A stretch of DNA of 64,000 nucleotides, taken from positions 1,426,001 through 1,490,000 of the forward strand of contig CBDAPL010000001.1 of assembly GCA_965198495.1 (NCBI GenBank). The letters run 5' to 3'. The stretch comes from RH-AL1 sp965198495 (GTDB taxonomy: Bacteria > Pseudomonadota > Alphaproteobacteria > Rhizobiales > Beijerinckiaceae). The position numbers and the translations under genes are program-made. Under the pieces are notes generated by a model. It saw nothing but the letters and a program-made list of their open reading frames with translations, ran no database searches and had not been told where the DNA came from. Positions 17,701 through 26,318 of this stretch are shown here, one piece after another; within the stretch, counting starts at the first letter, position 1; the number at the start of each line of letters is the position of its first letter.

Positions 17701-18045
17701 TCAATGGATCGTCGTCGTCATGTCGCGCCATCCGTTGCGGGCGGCGACGGCGTCGAACAGGCTGGCCTTGCGCGCCTCGAGCGCGGCGAGCCGCTGCTCG
17801 AGATCGGCGCGCGTCGAGGTGTTGGCGCCGAACCAGACCGTGCCGCCGATCATCGCGGCGATGGCCCCGAACAGGATCGTCGGCGATTGCAGCGCGCGCA
17901 CGAGGAACAGGCCGAGCACCAGCGTGAGGCCGCCGAGCCAGATCGCGGCGCGCGAGCCCAGTATGGCGCGCCGGCACGTTTCGAGTTGATCGTGAACGCT
18001 CTCGATCTCCTCGTCGATCTGCGCGAATTGAGCATCGATCGACAT
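17701..18045 (-). CDS. Small two-helix membrane protein with coiled-coil ends
   Basis: A 114-aa protein of unknown function. An N-terminal acidic coiled coil (FAQIDEEIESVHDQLETC) is followed by two transmembrane helices (about 35-50 and 56-73) and a second coiled coil (TRADLEQRLAALEARKASLF). It ends 5 nt before the polyamine ATPase gene, which suggests co-transcription. I do not recognise a family. Confidence 0.6.
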   Translation of the reverse strand: MSIDAQFAQIDEEIESVHDQLETCRRAILGSRAAIWLGGLTLVLGLFLVRALQSPTILFGAIAAMIGGTVWFGANTSTRADLEQRLAALEARKASLFDAVAARNGWRDMTTTIH

Positions 18046-18114
18046 CCGACGCGTCCCGTTGACAAGCTTCTCTCGATGGTTTCGGCGGCCTTGGCAAGAG
18101 GCGGGCGCCCGCCC

Positions 18115-18357
18115 TCAATCATGCGGGCTCGCTTTGGGAGATCGGCCGTCCTTGGCCGGCGCCGTACCGGTCGAGCGCGCGCCACGCCTGGGGTTGTTCG
18201 GGGCGCCGAGCGGCCCCGCCTCGCCGGGCGGCGCGCCGCTGGCCGGGGCGTTCTGCGCGCCGCTGCCGCCGGCACTGCCGCCGCCGCCGGCCGCGTCGGC
18301 CTGTGCGATGCCAGCGCTGAGCGCGGCGACGAGCGCGATGCGCTTCAGCATCGGCAT
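18115..18357 (-). CDS. Small secreted Gly/Pro-rich protein
   Basis: An 80-aa protein: signal peptide (MLKRIALVAALSAGIAQADA), then a low-complexity Gly/Ser/Ala/Pro region and a basic tail. A strong TGAGGG lies 2-7 nt before the ATG. No known domain. It follows another small secreted gene after 6 bp, so the two form a pair. Confidence 0.5.
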   Translation of the reverse strand: MPMLKRIALVAALSAGIAQADAAGGGGSAGGSGAQNAPASGAPPGEAGPLGAPNNPRRGARSTGTAPAKDGRSPKASPHD

Positions 18358-18363
18358 GCTCCC

Positions 18364-18666
18364 TCAGGGGCGATCCACCCGATACTTGCGCTTGTAGATG
18401 CTGGGCACAAGGCGCTGCCGATGATAGCCGCGATGGCGCGCGACGATCGGCGGATTGCCCTGGGAGAAGTCGCCGGTGATCTGCGGATAGGGGTCGCGCA
18501 TGATCGTTTGCGGTTCGCCGATGCCTTGCGGCAGCGGATCGAGCGGGGTCCCGCCGCCTACCGCTGAGGGATAGGGCTCAGGCAGCAACGCCTGCGACGC
18601 GACGGCCGGCGCGCCGCATGAAAGCGAGACGCCGAGCGCCAAGACGAGAGAAAGGGTTCGTGTCAT
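18364..18666 (-). CDS. Small exported protein of unknown function
   Basis: A 100-aa protein with a signal peptide (MTRTLSLVLALGVSLSCGAPAVA; a Cys near the end of the hydrophobic stretch could make it a lipoprotein). The mature part is rich in Pro and Tyr and ends in a basic segment (RHRGYHRQRLVPSIYKRKYR). Only 6 bp separate it from the Gly/Pro-rich gene. Divergent from carA. No family recognised. Confidence 0.55.
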   Translation of the reverse strand: MTRTLSLVLALGVSLSCGAPAVASQALLPEPYPSAVGGGTPLDPLPQGIGEPQTIMRDPYPQITGDFSQGNPPIVARHRGYHRQRLVPSIYKRKYRVDRP

Positions 18667-18809
18667 CTCGTCGAAATGGCGCTTGCGCGCGCGATGTTCC
18701 ACCCGCGATTGTCGCGGGCTGTCGTGCGCGGCATGGCCTTGACCGGTCGGGCTTTTACGGCGTTTCTGCGCGAAGGCGCCGCGCGCGCCTCGCACACGAT
18801 GGATGGACC

Positions 18810-19991
18810 ATGAGCGACGCGACGAAGGGCTGGGCCGAGACGACGGTCACGGCTGTCCTGGTGCTGGCCGACGGAACGGTGCTGGAGGGCGAGGGCTTCG
18901 GCGCCGCCGGGGAGGCGATCGGCGAAGTGTGCTTCAACACCGCGATGACCGGCTACCAGGAGGTGCTGACCGACCCCTCCTACAACGGGCAGATCCTCAC
19001 CTTCACCTTCCCGCACATCGGCAACGTCGGCGCCAACGACGAGGACATCGAATCCGTCATCGCCGCGTCGGACCGCAACGCGGTCGGCCTCGTCGTGGCG
19101 GCGCCCGTCACCGGCCCCTCGAACCACCGCGCCACGCTGCATTTTGGCGAGTGGCTGCGCCGGCGCGGCATCATCGGCGTCTCCGGCATCGACACGCGGG
19201 CGCTGACCGCCCTGATGCGCGAGCGCGGCGTCCCCAACGCCGTGATCGCCCACGACCCGGACGGGCGCTTCGACCTCGCCGCCCTCAAGGCCAAGGCGGC
19301 GGCCTGGTCGGGCCTGGTCGGGCTTGACCTGGTGCCCAAGGTCACCACCGCCCAGCGCTTCGACTGGGAGGAGACGGCGTGGGCGCAGGAGACCGGCTAC
19401 GGCCGGATGGCGCCGCCGAGATACAAGGTCGTGGCGATCGACTACGGCATCAAGCGCAACATCCTGCGCCTGCTGGCCGAGGCCGGCTGCGCGGTGACGG
19501 TCGTGCCCTCGACCGCCACGGCGCGGGACATCCTGGCGATGGCCCCCGACGGCGTGATGATCGCCAACGGACCCGGCGACCCCGCCGCCACCGGCGACTA
19601 CGCCGTGCCGGTGATTCGGGAACTGCTCGACCACAGGGTGCCGACCTTCGGCATCTGCCTCGGCCACCAGCTCCTGGCGCTGGCGGTCGGCGGCCGCACC
19701 ATGAAGATGCACCAGGGCCACCACGGGGCCAACCATCCGGTGATGGACACCACCACCAGCAAGGTCGAGATCGTCTCGATGAACCACGGGTTCGCCGTCG
19801 ACCGCGACAGCCTGCCGTCGACCGCCCGCGAGACGCACAAGAGCCTGTTCGACGGCTCGAACGCCGGCCTCGAACTGACCGACCGCCCGGCCTTCTCGGT
19901 GCAGCACCATCCCGAAGCCTCGCCCGGCCCGAAAGACAGCCACTACCTCTTCCGCCGCTTCACCGATCTGATGGACCGCGCCAAGGGGTGA
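18810..19991 (+). CDS. carA: Carbamoyl-phosphate synthase small subunit
   Basis: CarA, 393 aa, is the glutaminase subunit that feeds ammonia to CarB for arginine and pyrimidine synthesis. The N-terminal CPSase domain (ADGTVLEGEGFGA, NTAMTGYQEVLTDPSY) precedes a class I glutamine amidotransferase domain with nucleophile Cys in FGICLGHQ and the His/Glu in QHHPEASPGP. Start at 18810 is preceded by GGATGGA. carB is not next to it: the following gene is on the opposite strand. Confidence 0.96.
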   Translation: MSDATKGWAETTVTAVLVLADGTVLEGEGFGAAGEAIGEVCFNTAMTGYQEVLTDPSYNGQILTFTFPHIGNVGANDEDIESVIAASDRNAVGLVVAAPVTGPSNHRATLHFGEWLRRRGIIGVSGIDTRALTALMRERGVPNAVIAHDPDGRFDLAALKAKAAAWSGLVGLDLVPKVTTAQRFDWEETAWAQETGYGRMAPPRYKVVAIDYGIKRNILRLLAEAGCAVTVVPSTATARDILAMAPDGVMIANGPGDPAATGDYAVPVIRELLDHRVPTFGICLGHQLLALAVGGRTMKMHQGHHGANHPVMDTTTSKVEIVSMNHGFAVDRDSLPSTARETHKSLFDGSNAGLELTDRPAFSVQHHPEASPGPKDSHYLFRRFTDLMDRAKG

Positions 19992-20075
19992 GTGCATTCC
20001 GGGCTTGGCGCATGTCGTGACTTACAACGACAAGCCGGCCGGCGGTAAGCCATTGTTGCCGCCTCAGCCGTCCCC

Positions 20076-21104
20076 TCACAACCCCAGCAGCGCCTCCACG
20101 TTGCCGTGGCCGATGCGTGCCTTGTCGGCGTCGCTGATCGGCAGGGTTTCCAGGTAGCGGCGGGCGCCGGTGTTGGTGAGGTAGGGGTAATCGACCGCGT
20201 AGAGGATGCGCGCGATGCCGAGAACCTCGCGGATGAAGGTGAAGTGCGGCAGGTTCAGCATGCCGGAGGGCGTGACGTAGACGTGCTGGCGGTAGGTGTC
20301 GGTGAGGCTGCGCGACAGCCCGGTGATCGCGCGCGGCAGCGAGTCGTCCAGGCGCTGCAGGTAGAAGGGCACCATCTCGCCCCAATGGCCGCTGATCACC
20401 TGGAGGTCGCGGTGACGCTCGAACACGCCGGCGAGGATGAGGCGGATGACGTGGACGCCCGCCTCGTTGTGCCAGCCCCAGCCAAACAGCGACAGGCGGG
20501 CGCTCACCGTCTTGTCGAATCCGCCGTAATAAGGCTCGCGCACCGCCGGCAGCGGCGGACCGGGATGGACGTACAGCGGCACGCGCAGCGCCGCGAGCGC
20601 GGCGAGCACGGGTTCGTAGCGCGGATCGTCGAGGAAGGTGTCGCCCGGCCGTCCGGCGAGCAGCGCGCCCTTCAGGCCGAGCTCGGTCACGGCGCGCGCC
20701 AGCTCGCGCGCGGCCGCCTCCGGCTGCTGCCACGGCAGGGTGGCGAAGCCGCTAAAGCGCGTCGGGTGGGCGCGCACGGCGGCGGCGAGGCGGTCGTTGG
20801 CGGCGTGCGCCAGCGCGACCGCCTCGTCGGGCGGCGCGAGTTGCGTCGCGTTGCTGTAGGAGAGGATCTGCATGTCGATGCCGTTGGCATCCATGTCCGC
20901 GATGCGGCCGGCGCCGATGTCGTGCGCCAGCGGCATGATCTCGGCGATGGCGCGCAGGTGCGGACGGTCGCCCCGCGTCTCCGTCGCGACGCGGCCGCCA
21001 CCGGCAAGGTCGGCCAGGTAGCCGGCCTCGCGCATCTGCGCCGGTTGGCTCGCCTTGGCGAGGTCGGCGTCGATCGCGTGTTCTTCCAGGCAGATGATCT
21101 TCAT
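20076..21104 (-). CDS. Amidohydrolase-2 family metal-dependent hydrolase/decarboxylase
   Basis: A 342-aa TIM-barrel protein of the amidohydrolase-2 (ACMSD / gamma-resorcylate decarboxylase) group. The start reads MKIICLEEHAID, where LEEH replaces the HxH of other amidohydrolases, as in resorcylate decarboxylases. Putative metal or catalytic residues lie in VPLYVHPG, VISGHWGEMVPF and ILYAVDYPY. GGAG about 8 nt upstream supports the ATG. Substrate unknown, perhaps an aromatic carboxylate. Repeat array D begins 26 bp upstream of the start. Confidence 0.8.
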   Translation of the reverse strand: MKIICLEEHAIDADLAKASQPAQMREAGYLADLAGGGRVATETRGDRPHLRAIAEIMPLAHDIGAGRIADMDANGIDMQILSYSNATQLAPPDEAVALAHAANDRLAAAVRAHPTRFSGFATLPWQQPEAAARELARAVTELGLKGALLAGRPGDTFLDDPRYEPVLAALAALRVPLYVHPGPPLPAVREPYYGGFDKTVSARLSLFGWGWHNEAGVHVIRLILAGVFERHRDLQVISGHWGEMVPFYLQRLDDSLPRAITGLSRSLTDTYRQHVYVTPSGMLNLPHFTFIREVLGIARILYAVDYPYLTNTGARRYLETLPISDADKARIGHGNVEALLGL

Positions 21105-21130
21105 GGCGTCGTCTCCGAGGCATCCCGCAC

Positions 21131-21252
21131 AGGCGTCTTGTCTCGCCCAGGCGTCTTGTCTCGCAGGCGTCTTGTCTCGCCCAGGCGTCTTATCCCGCGC
21201 AGGCGTCTTGTCTCGCACAGGCGGCTTGTCTCGCACAGGCGTCTTGCGCCGG
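21131..21252. repeat. Tandem array D: seven copies of an 18-bp unit
   Basis: The unit AGGCGTCTTGTCTCGCNC starts at 21131, 21149 (a 16-bp copy), 21165, 21183, 21201, 21219 and 21237, with a few substitutions. The array lies between the divergent amidohydrolase and small secreted-protein genes. Read on the minus strand it stays open and would encode a repeating Arg-Asp-Lys-(T/P)-Pro peptide in front of the hydrolase, but the real start is downstream of it. Confidence 0.9.
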
Positions 21253-21371
21253 CGAACGGGCTGGGGGAACAGTGGTTGCAGGGATTGGCGGGCCGCCGAT
21301 GTGGCGGACGCTCGGGCGCGTAGGGTCGCGCGGCCGCCGACGTTGAAGAGCGTCACAAGAGGGGAACGAAC

Positions 21372-21656
21372 ATGATCAATGCCATATCGAGATACCTGAT
21401 CGCGGGTTCCGCGCTCATGATCGCCGGCACCGCGTCGGCCGCGCCGCTCGTGCCGCCGGCCGACACGCAGGCGAACATCGTCCTCGTTTCAGGCGGCTGC
21501 GGGCCGGCGTTCCACCGCACGCCGTTCGGCGCCTGCGTGGCCAACCGGGTGTTCGTGCCGGGCTATTACGCGCCGGTGCGCCTGCCGCCGCCATGCCCGC
21601 GCGGCTATCACCGCGATCCCGATCCACTGCGCCGGCTCTGCTACCCGAACTTCTGA
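21372..21656 (+). CDS. Small secreted Cys/Pro-rich protein (GCGxxxHRxPxGxC type)
   Basis: A 94-aa protein with a signal peptide (YLIAGSALMIAGTASAA) and the motif GGCGPAFHRTPFGACV, frequent in small exported proteins of Rhizobiales; the C-terminal half is rich in Pro, Tyr and Arg (PPPCPRGYHRDPDPLRRLCY). Four Cys could form two disulfides outside the cytoplasm. AGAGGGGAA lies before the ATG. Function unknown. Confidence 0.65.
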   Translation: MINAISRYLIAGSALMIAGTASAAPLVPPADTQANIVLVSGGCGPAFHRTPFGACVANRVFVPGYYAPVRLPPPCPRGYHRDPDPLRRLCYPNF

Positions 21657-21723
21657 GCGGACCTCCAAGTGAAGGGGCGTGCGTCCACCTGAGTCGCACG
21701 TCCCTTGCCGACAGCGCGACGCG

Positions 21724-22563
21724 TCAGAAGCGTTTGGTCTCGCCCGGCTGCATGACGACGATCTTGGTCGAGATGTTGGGACCCATCGCGCGGATCAGCT
21801 CGTCCGGCGTTCCCGCCAGCAGCGGCGTGGTGCCGTAGTGCATCGGGATCGCGTAGCGCGGCCGCAGAAAGGCGCGCAGCGCGTAGGCGGCGTCCTTCGG
21901 GTCCATCGTGTAATTGCCGCCGATCGGGATCAGCACGAGGTCGGGATGGTACATCTCGGCGATCAGCCGCATGTCGCCGAAGACGGCCGTATCGCCCATG
22001 TGGTAGATCGTAAAACCATTCTCCAGCTTCAGGATGAAGCCGACCGGCTCGCCACCGGGAAAGCTGTATGGTTTGTGGGTGAACGGATCGTCGTGCATGA
22101 ACTCGGACGAATGGTCGGCGTGCACCATGCTGATGGCGATGTCCTTGCCGAGCGGCGTGACGGTGCCGCCCTTGTTCATCTTCGGCGCGTGGTCCTTCGG
22201 CAGCAGGCCGAGCGTGGTGAACGTGTCCTCGAGCCCGGCCGGCGCGTAGACCTTGGCGTCGTTTCGGCGCGACAGCTCGAACGTGTCGCCGACGTGGTCG
22301 AGGTGGCCGTGCGTGACGAGGATGAGATCGAGGTGGCCGAGCTTGGCGAGGTCCTTCCAGGCCTCGGGCGTCTTCGGGTTGGCGGTGAGGTAGGGATCGA
22401 TCATGATCACCTTGCCGCCCGGCGTGGTGATCCGCATCGCCGACTGGCCGAGCCACAGCACCTCGACCTTGCCGGCGGCGGGCGCTTGCGTCGCCTGCGC
22501 CAGCGCCGGCCCGGCGAGCGCCATCGCGAGCAGCAAGACATATCCGTGGATCGACCGCATCAT
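21724..22563 (-). CDS. Exported metallo-beta-lactamase-fold hydrolase (UPF0173-like)
   Basis: A 279-aa protein with a signal peptide (IHGYVLLLAMALAGPALAQA) and the UPF0173/L-ascorbate-lactonase-like MBL fold. Metal ligands are visible in THGHLDHVGD, HADHSSE, HMGDTAVFGD and MHYGTTPLL. The signal sequence is unusual because UPF0173 proteins are usually cytoplasmic. GGGGAGCC just before ATGATG sets the start at 22563. The physiological substrate is unknown. Confidence 0.8.
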   Translation of the reverse strand: MMRSIHGYVLLLAMALAGPALAQATQAPAAGKVEVLWLGQSAMRITTPGGKVIMIDPYLTANPKTPEAWKDLAKLGHLDLILVTHGHLDHVGDTFELSRRNDAKVYAPAGLEDTFTTLGLLPKDHAPKMNKGGTVTPLGKDIAISMVHADHSSEFMHDDPFTHKPYSFPGGEPVGFILKLENGFTIYHMGDTAVFGDMRLIAEMYHPDLVLIPIGGNYTMDPKDAAYALRAFLRPRYAIPMHYGTTPLLAGTPDELIRAMGPNISTKIVVMQPGETKRF

Positions 22564-22818
22564 GGCTCCCCGCCGCCGTTCGCGCCTGGCATAGTCGAGG
22601 TGGTCGGGCGAGGCAATGGCGCGGACCGAGCCGATCGGCATGTTCGTTGGATCTCAAAGGGTTTGAAGGATGCGTCGTCGATCGGCCGCTCCTCGGCATC
22701 ATGCGTCTTTTGCAATGGAGCAATCATCTGCGGGCATGCGGTCGTCACGTCGGCGCCCGCATTGGCGCGCAGGGTCTGTGGCTCGATCCGATACTCTGTC
22801 GCTCAATCGAGGCAAGCC

Positions 22819-23010
22819 ATGAACGAGACAGCCCACGCGAATCATGCCGCCGCCGCCGCGAAGGCCTGGGAGGCGCCGTCCCAGCTCGCGTCGGACCGCA
22901 TCGGCAGCCTCGTTCGAAGAGCCATCGTCGGGGCGCCCAGTCTGACCCAGGGCGAGGTGCGCGAGCTTGCCGAGGCCGTCCAGGCGCACCTGCTTCAAGA
23001 ACGCGGCTGA
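22819..23010 (+). CDS. Small hypothetical protein, 63 aa
   Basis: A 63-aa frame with GAGG 6 nt before its ATG. The Ala-rich N-terminus (MNETAHANHAAAAAKAWE) is followed by a predicted helical region (VRELAEAVQAHLLQERG). It converges with murI, 34 bp away. No family recognised; the ribosome binding site and clean helical pattern are the main support. Confidence 0.45.
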   Translation: MNETAHANHAAAAAKAWEAPSQLASDRIGSLVRRAIVGAPSLTQGEVRELAEAVQAHLLQERG

Positions 23011-23044
23011 CCCGGCGCGTGAAGCGGCCTCGATCCTTGGCTGG

Positions 23045-23854
23045 TCAGGCCGCCGGCAGCCCGCACGCGACGAGCGTGCGGCCGGCCACCGGCGTCATCG
23101 CGCGGCCGCTGGTGAAGATCGCGTCGAGCGGCGCCTCGCGGCGCGCGCCCGCCGCGAACCCGCGCTCGCGCAGCACGCTGTCGACCCGCCGGGCGATCGC
23201 CGGCGCCGGGTCGATCCAGGCGACCGGCCAGGGCGCCAGCGCCGCGAGCCTGTCGCGCAGCAGCGGATAGTGGGTGCAGGCGAGCACCACCGTGTCGGTG
23301 CGCGCGGCGTCCGTCCCGACGAAGCAGGGCGCGATCTCGGCGACGATCGCGGCGTCGGCGATCGTCTCGCCCGACATCGCCGCCTCGGCGAGGCTCGCGA
23401 GCCGGGTCGAGCCGACGAGGGTCACGGCGCAATCGGCGGCGAACGCGTCGATCAGCGCGCGCGTGTAGTCGCGCGCGACCGTGCCCGGCGTGGCGAGCAC
23501 CGAGATCAGCTTGGACCCTGATTGCGCCGCCGCCGGCTTGATGGCCGGCACGGTCCCGACGAAGGGGAGATCGGGAAAGCGCGCGCGCAGCGCCGGCAGC
23601 ACCAGCGTCGAGGCGGTGTTGCAGGCGATCACGCAGGCGTCGGGTCGCGTCGTGGCGATCAGCCCGCCCACGACGTCGACCACGCGGGCGACGAGGTCGG
23701 CCTCCGCCCAGCGGCCATAGGGAAAGCCGGCGTCGTCGGCCGCGTAGGTCAGGGCCGCGTCGGGGCGCGACTTGGCGATCTCCGCGTAGACGGTGAGCCC
23801 GCCGAGGCCGGAGTCGAAGACGAGGATCTTGGGGATTTTCTGGGGCAAAGCCAT
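23045..23854 (-). CDS. murI: Glutamate racemase
   Basis: MurI, 269 aa, supplies D-glutamate for peptidoglycan. The two catalytic Cys are in VIACNTAST and VLACTHYPLL; the N-terminal DSGLGGLTVYAEI and FPYGRW segments bind substrate. The start at 23854 gives the normal N-terminus. It is divergent from the MFS transporter gene. Confidence 0.95.
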   Translation of the reverse strand: MALPQKIPKILVFDSGLGGLTVYAEIAKSRPDAALTYAADDAGFPYGRWAEADLVARVVDVVGGLIATTRPDACVIACNTASTLVLPALRARFPDLPFVGTVPAIKPAAAQSGSKLISVLATPGTVARDYTRALIDAFAADCAVTLVGSTRLASLAEAAMSGETIADAAIVAEIAPCFVGTDAARTDTVVLACTHYPLLRDRLAALAPWPVAWIDPAPAIARRVDSVLRERGFAAGARREAPLDAIFTSGRAMTPVAGRTLVACGLPAA

Positions 23855-24057
23855 GGACGAGCGCGGCGCCGGAAAGGCGAGGACGGCTCTATAGCGGCTT
23901 CCGGTCGCGAGATCGACGGGCATCGCGCGTGAACGAGCCTCGGTTCGCCAAGTCAGGCGGTGCGTCGAGCAGTCCCGACCCCGATAAACGACGTCCGGCC
24001 AATTGCCCCGGCGCTCCCCGCGTGGTCAAGCGAGGGCGGTGGAACGAGGGTGGCGGC

Positions 24058-25503
24058 ATGACGAGCGCGGTAGGCGAGGAAACGATCGAGACGCGCGTGC
24101 CGGCCCGGCTCGACGCGCTGCCGTGGGCGCGCTTCCACACCCTCGTCATCGCCGCGCTCGGCATCACCTGGATCCTCGATGGGCTCGAGGTCACCTTCGC
24201 CGGGCTCATCTCCGGCGCGCTGAAGGCCGACAAGGGCCTGCGCTTCAGCGACACCGATGTCGGCATCGCCAACAGCTTCTATCTCGCCGGCGCGGTCATC
24301 GGCGCGCTCGTCTTCGGCTGGCTCACCGACCGGTTCGGCCGCCGCGTGCTGTTCTTCATCACGCTCGGCCTCTACCTCGTCGCCACGGCGGCGACGGCGT
24401 TCTCCTGGAACATCGAGAGCTTCTGCCTCTTCCGCTTCCTCACCGGGGCCGGCATCGGCGGCGAATATTCGGCGGTGAACTCGACGATCCAGGAGTTCAT
24501 TCCGGCGCGCTATCGCGGTCGCACGGATCTGGCGATCAACGGCTCCTTCTGGATCGGCGGGGCGATCGGCGCGGCCGCCTCGCTCGTCTTCCTCGATCCG
24601 GCGATCATCCCGGCGCAATACGGCTGGCGCGCCGTGTTCTTCGTCGGCTCGGTGCTGTCGATCGGCATCATCTTCCTGCGCACCTTCATCCCGGAGAGCC
24701 CGCGATGGCTGGTCATCCACGGCCACGAGAAGCAGGCCGAGGCCATCATGGGCGACATCGAGAGCCATGTGCGCGAGCACGGCGGCACGGTGCCCTCGTC
24801 GAAGGACCTGAAGCCGATGACGATCCACGCGCGCGATCACACGCCTATCGCCATCGTCTTCAAGACGATCTTCGTCAAGAACCGCGACCGGGCGATCGTC
24901 GGCCTCGCCCTGATGGCGGCGCAGGCGTTCTTCTACAACGCGATCTTCTTCACCTTCGCGCAGGTGCTCGACCGCTACTACAACGTCGAGGTCAAGAACA
25001 CCGGCTGGTACATGCTGCCCTTCGCCATCGGCAACGCGATCGGGCCGCTGCTGCTCGGCCCGCTGTTCGACAAGGTCGGCCGCAAGCCGATGATCGCCGG
25101 CACCTACGCGATCTCCGGCGTGCTCCTGGTGATCTCGGGCTGGCTGTTCGCCACCGGCCGCCTGAGCGCGACCGAGCAGGTGGTGTCCTGGTCGGTCATC
25201 TTCTTCTTCGCCTCCTCGGCGGCCGGCGCCGCCTACCTCACGGTGAGCGAGGTGTTCCCCGTCGAGATCCGCGCGCTCGCCATCGCGATCTTCTACGCCT
25301 TCGGCACCGGCATCGGCGGCGTCATCGGCCCGGTCGCCTTCGGCTGGCTCATCGGCACAGGCGACCGTTGGATGCTGTTTTACGGCTACCTGTTCGCGGC
25401 GGCGCTGATGATCGGCGCGGGGGCGCTCGAGGCGGTGTGGGGCGTCGCCGCGGAAGGCAAGTCGCTGGAGGACATCTCGGAGCCGCTGTCGGCGGCGGCG
25501 TGA
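24058..25503 (+). CDS. MFS transporter, sugar-porter type
   Basis: A 481-aa major facilitator with twelve predicted helices. The loop 2-3 motif is FGWLTDRFGRRVLF, helix 4-5 carries GAGIGGEYSAVNSTIQEFIPARYRG, the PESPRWL motif follows helix 6, and DKVGRKPMIAG repeats the loop motif in the second half. These are marks of the sugar porter / organic acid MFS subfamilies; the substrate cannot be read from sequence. The ATG at 24058 was chosen because the residues before it look non-coding. Confidence 0.85.
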   Translation: MTSAVGEETIETRVPARLDALPWARFHTLVIAALGITWILDGLEVTFAGLISGALKADKGLRFSDTDVGIANSFYLAGAVIGALVFGWLTDRFGRRVLFFITLGLYLVATAATAFSWNIESFCLFRFLTGAGIGGEYSAVNSTIQEFIPARYRGRTDLAINGSFWIGGAIGAAASLVFLDPAIIPAQYGWRAVFFVGSVLSIGIIFLRTFIPESPRWLVIHGHEKQAEAIMGDIESHVREHGGTVPSSKDLKPMTIHARDHTPIAIVFKTIFVKNRDRAIVGLALMAAQAFFYNAIFFTFAQVLDRYYNVEVKNTGWYMLPFAIGNAIGPLLLGPLFDKVGRKPMIAGTYAISGVLLVISGWLFATGRLSATEQVVSWSVIFFFASSAAGAAYLTVSEVFPVEIRALAIAIFYAFGTGIGGVIGPVAFGWLIGTGDRWMLFYGYLFAAALMIGAGALEAVWGVAAEGKSLEDISEPLSAAA

Positions 25504-25571
25504 GCGCCTGGGATTTCAGGTCGGCCAATGGTTGCATCGCAATCCGCTTAAGGCTCGTTCGAATTAGCCTC

Positions 25572-25586
25572 TAGACGACCGGTCTA
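25572..25586. promoter_or_regulatory. TetR operator upstream of the repressor gene
   Basis: TAGACGACCGGTCTA: arms TAGAC and GTCTA around a 5-nt centre, a form close to the NemR/AcuR-type box (TAGACC-N4-GGTCTA). It lies 20 bp before the TetR start codon, where binding would give autorepression. The same sequence recurs at 26262-26276. Confidence 0.75.
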
Positions 25587-25606
25587 TTCCATGCTTTAGG
25601 GAGGGC

Positions 25607-26212
25607 ATGGCGCGACCGACCCCGCAGGACACGTCCGATGCCCGTCGGAGCATTCTCGAGATCGGTCAGCGCATCATGGCCGGCAAGGGTTTCTCGGCCG
25701 TCGGCCTCAACGAGATCTTGGCGGGGGCTGGAGTGCCCAAGGGCTCGTTCTACCATTACTTCGGCTCGAAAGACGCGTTTGGCGAGGCGATGCTGGAGAC
25801 CTACTTCGAAGCATATCTGGCCGACCTCGACGAGACGCTTCGCGAGCCCGGCCTGACCATGGCGCAGCGCCTGATGACCTACTGGCAGCGATGGCAGGAG
25901 ACACAATCGCTTTTCGACTGCCAGGGAAAATGTCTTGCCGTGAAGCTGGGTGCGGAGGTCGCCGACCTGTCCGAGGCCATGCGCTCCGCCCTGAAGCACG
26001 GCACGTCCAGGATCATAAGCCGCCTGAGGGCGGCCATCGAGACCGGCGTCGCGGAAGGATCGCTGTCAATCGACGGCGATCCTGGCGGTGTCGCGCAGAG
26101 CCTCTATCAGCTCTGGCTCGGCGCCAGCGTCATGGTGAAGATCGTCCGCGATATCCAGCCCTTCGAGTCAGCCATGATGGCGACCCGTCAGATCCTCCAC
26201 CTTCCCCCCTGA
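25607..26212 (+). CDS. TetR-family repressor (NemR/AcuR-like)
   Basis: A 201-aa regulator. The N-terminal helix-turn-helix covers about residues 12-60 (ILEIGQRIMAGKGFSAVGLN, then GVPKGSFYHYFGSKDAFGEA). The ligand domain has two Cys in a short span (FDCQGKCLAVKL, about 103-114), reminiscent of NemR-type sensors that react with electrophiles through Cys. GGGAGGGC precedes the ATG. Two matching operators, before itself and before the DJ-1 gene, suggest that it represses both and responds to reactive aldehydes or quinones; that last step is inference. Confidence 0.85.
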   Translation: MARPTPQDTSDARRSILEIGQRIMAGKGFSAVGLNEILAGAGVPKGSFYHYFGSKDAFGEAMLETYFEAYLADLDETLREPGLTMAQRLMTYWQRWQETQSLFDCQGKCLAVKLGAEVADLSEAMRSALKHGTSRIISRLRAAIETGVAEGSLSIDGDPGGVAQSLYQLWLGASVMVKIVRDIQPFESAMMATRQILHLPP

Positions 26213-26246
26213 ACGGGAAGGTGTTGGCCGCACTTCGATGAAGTGC
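26198..26246 (+). terminator. Two hairpins between the TetR and DJ-1 genes
   Basis: A perfect 9-bp stem (CACCTTCCC at 26198-26206 with GGGAAGGTG at 26215-26223) spans the TetR stop codon, and a 7-bp stem (GCACTTC/GAAGTGC, 26230-26246) with a 3-nt loop follows, ending in TGTTT. Together they probably terminate tetR transcription before the operator of the DJ-1 gene. Confidence 0.55.
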
Positions 26247-26261
26247 TGTTTGCGTCCTGCC

Positions 26262-26276
26262 GAGACGACCGGTCTA
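26262..26276. promoter_or_regulatory. Second TetR operator, upstream of the DJ-1-family gene
   Basis: GAGACGACCGGTCTA matches the site at 25572 except for the first base. It stands 42 bp before the DJ-1-family start codon, in promoter position. Confidence 0.75.
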
Positions 26277-26318
26277 CTTGGATCGTCTCAGATCATAGCT
26301 ACTCAAAGGAGAAGTACG

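Noticed and set aside
20076..21356. Longer amidohydrolase starting upstream of array D
   Set aside because: The extra N-terminus would be encoded by the tandem repeat; the ATG at 21104 has a good ribosome binding site and the family N-terminus.
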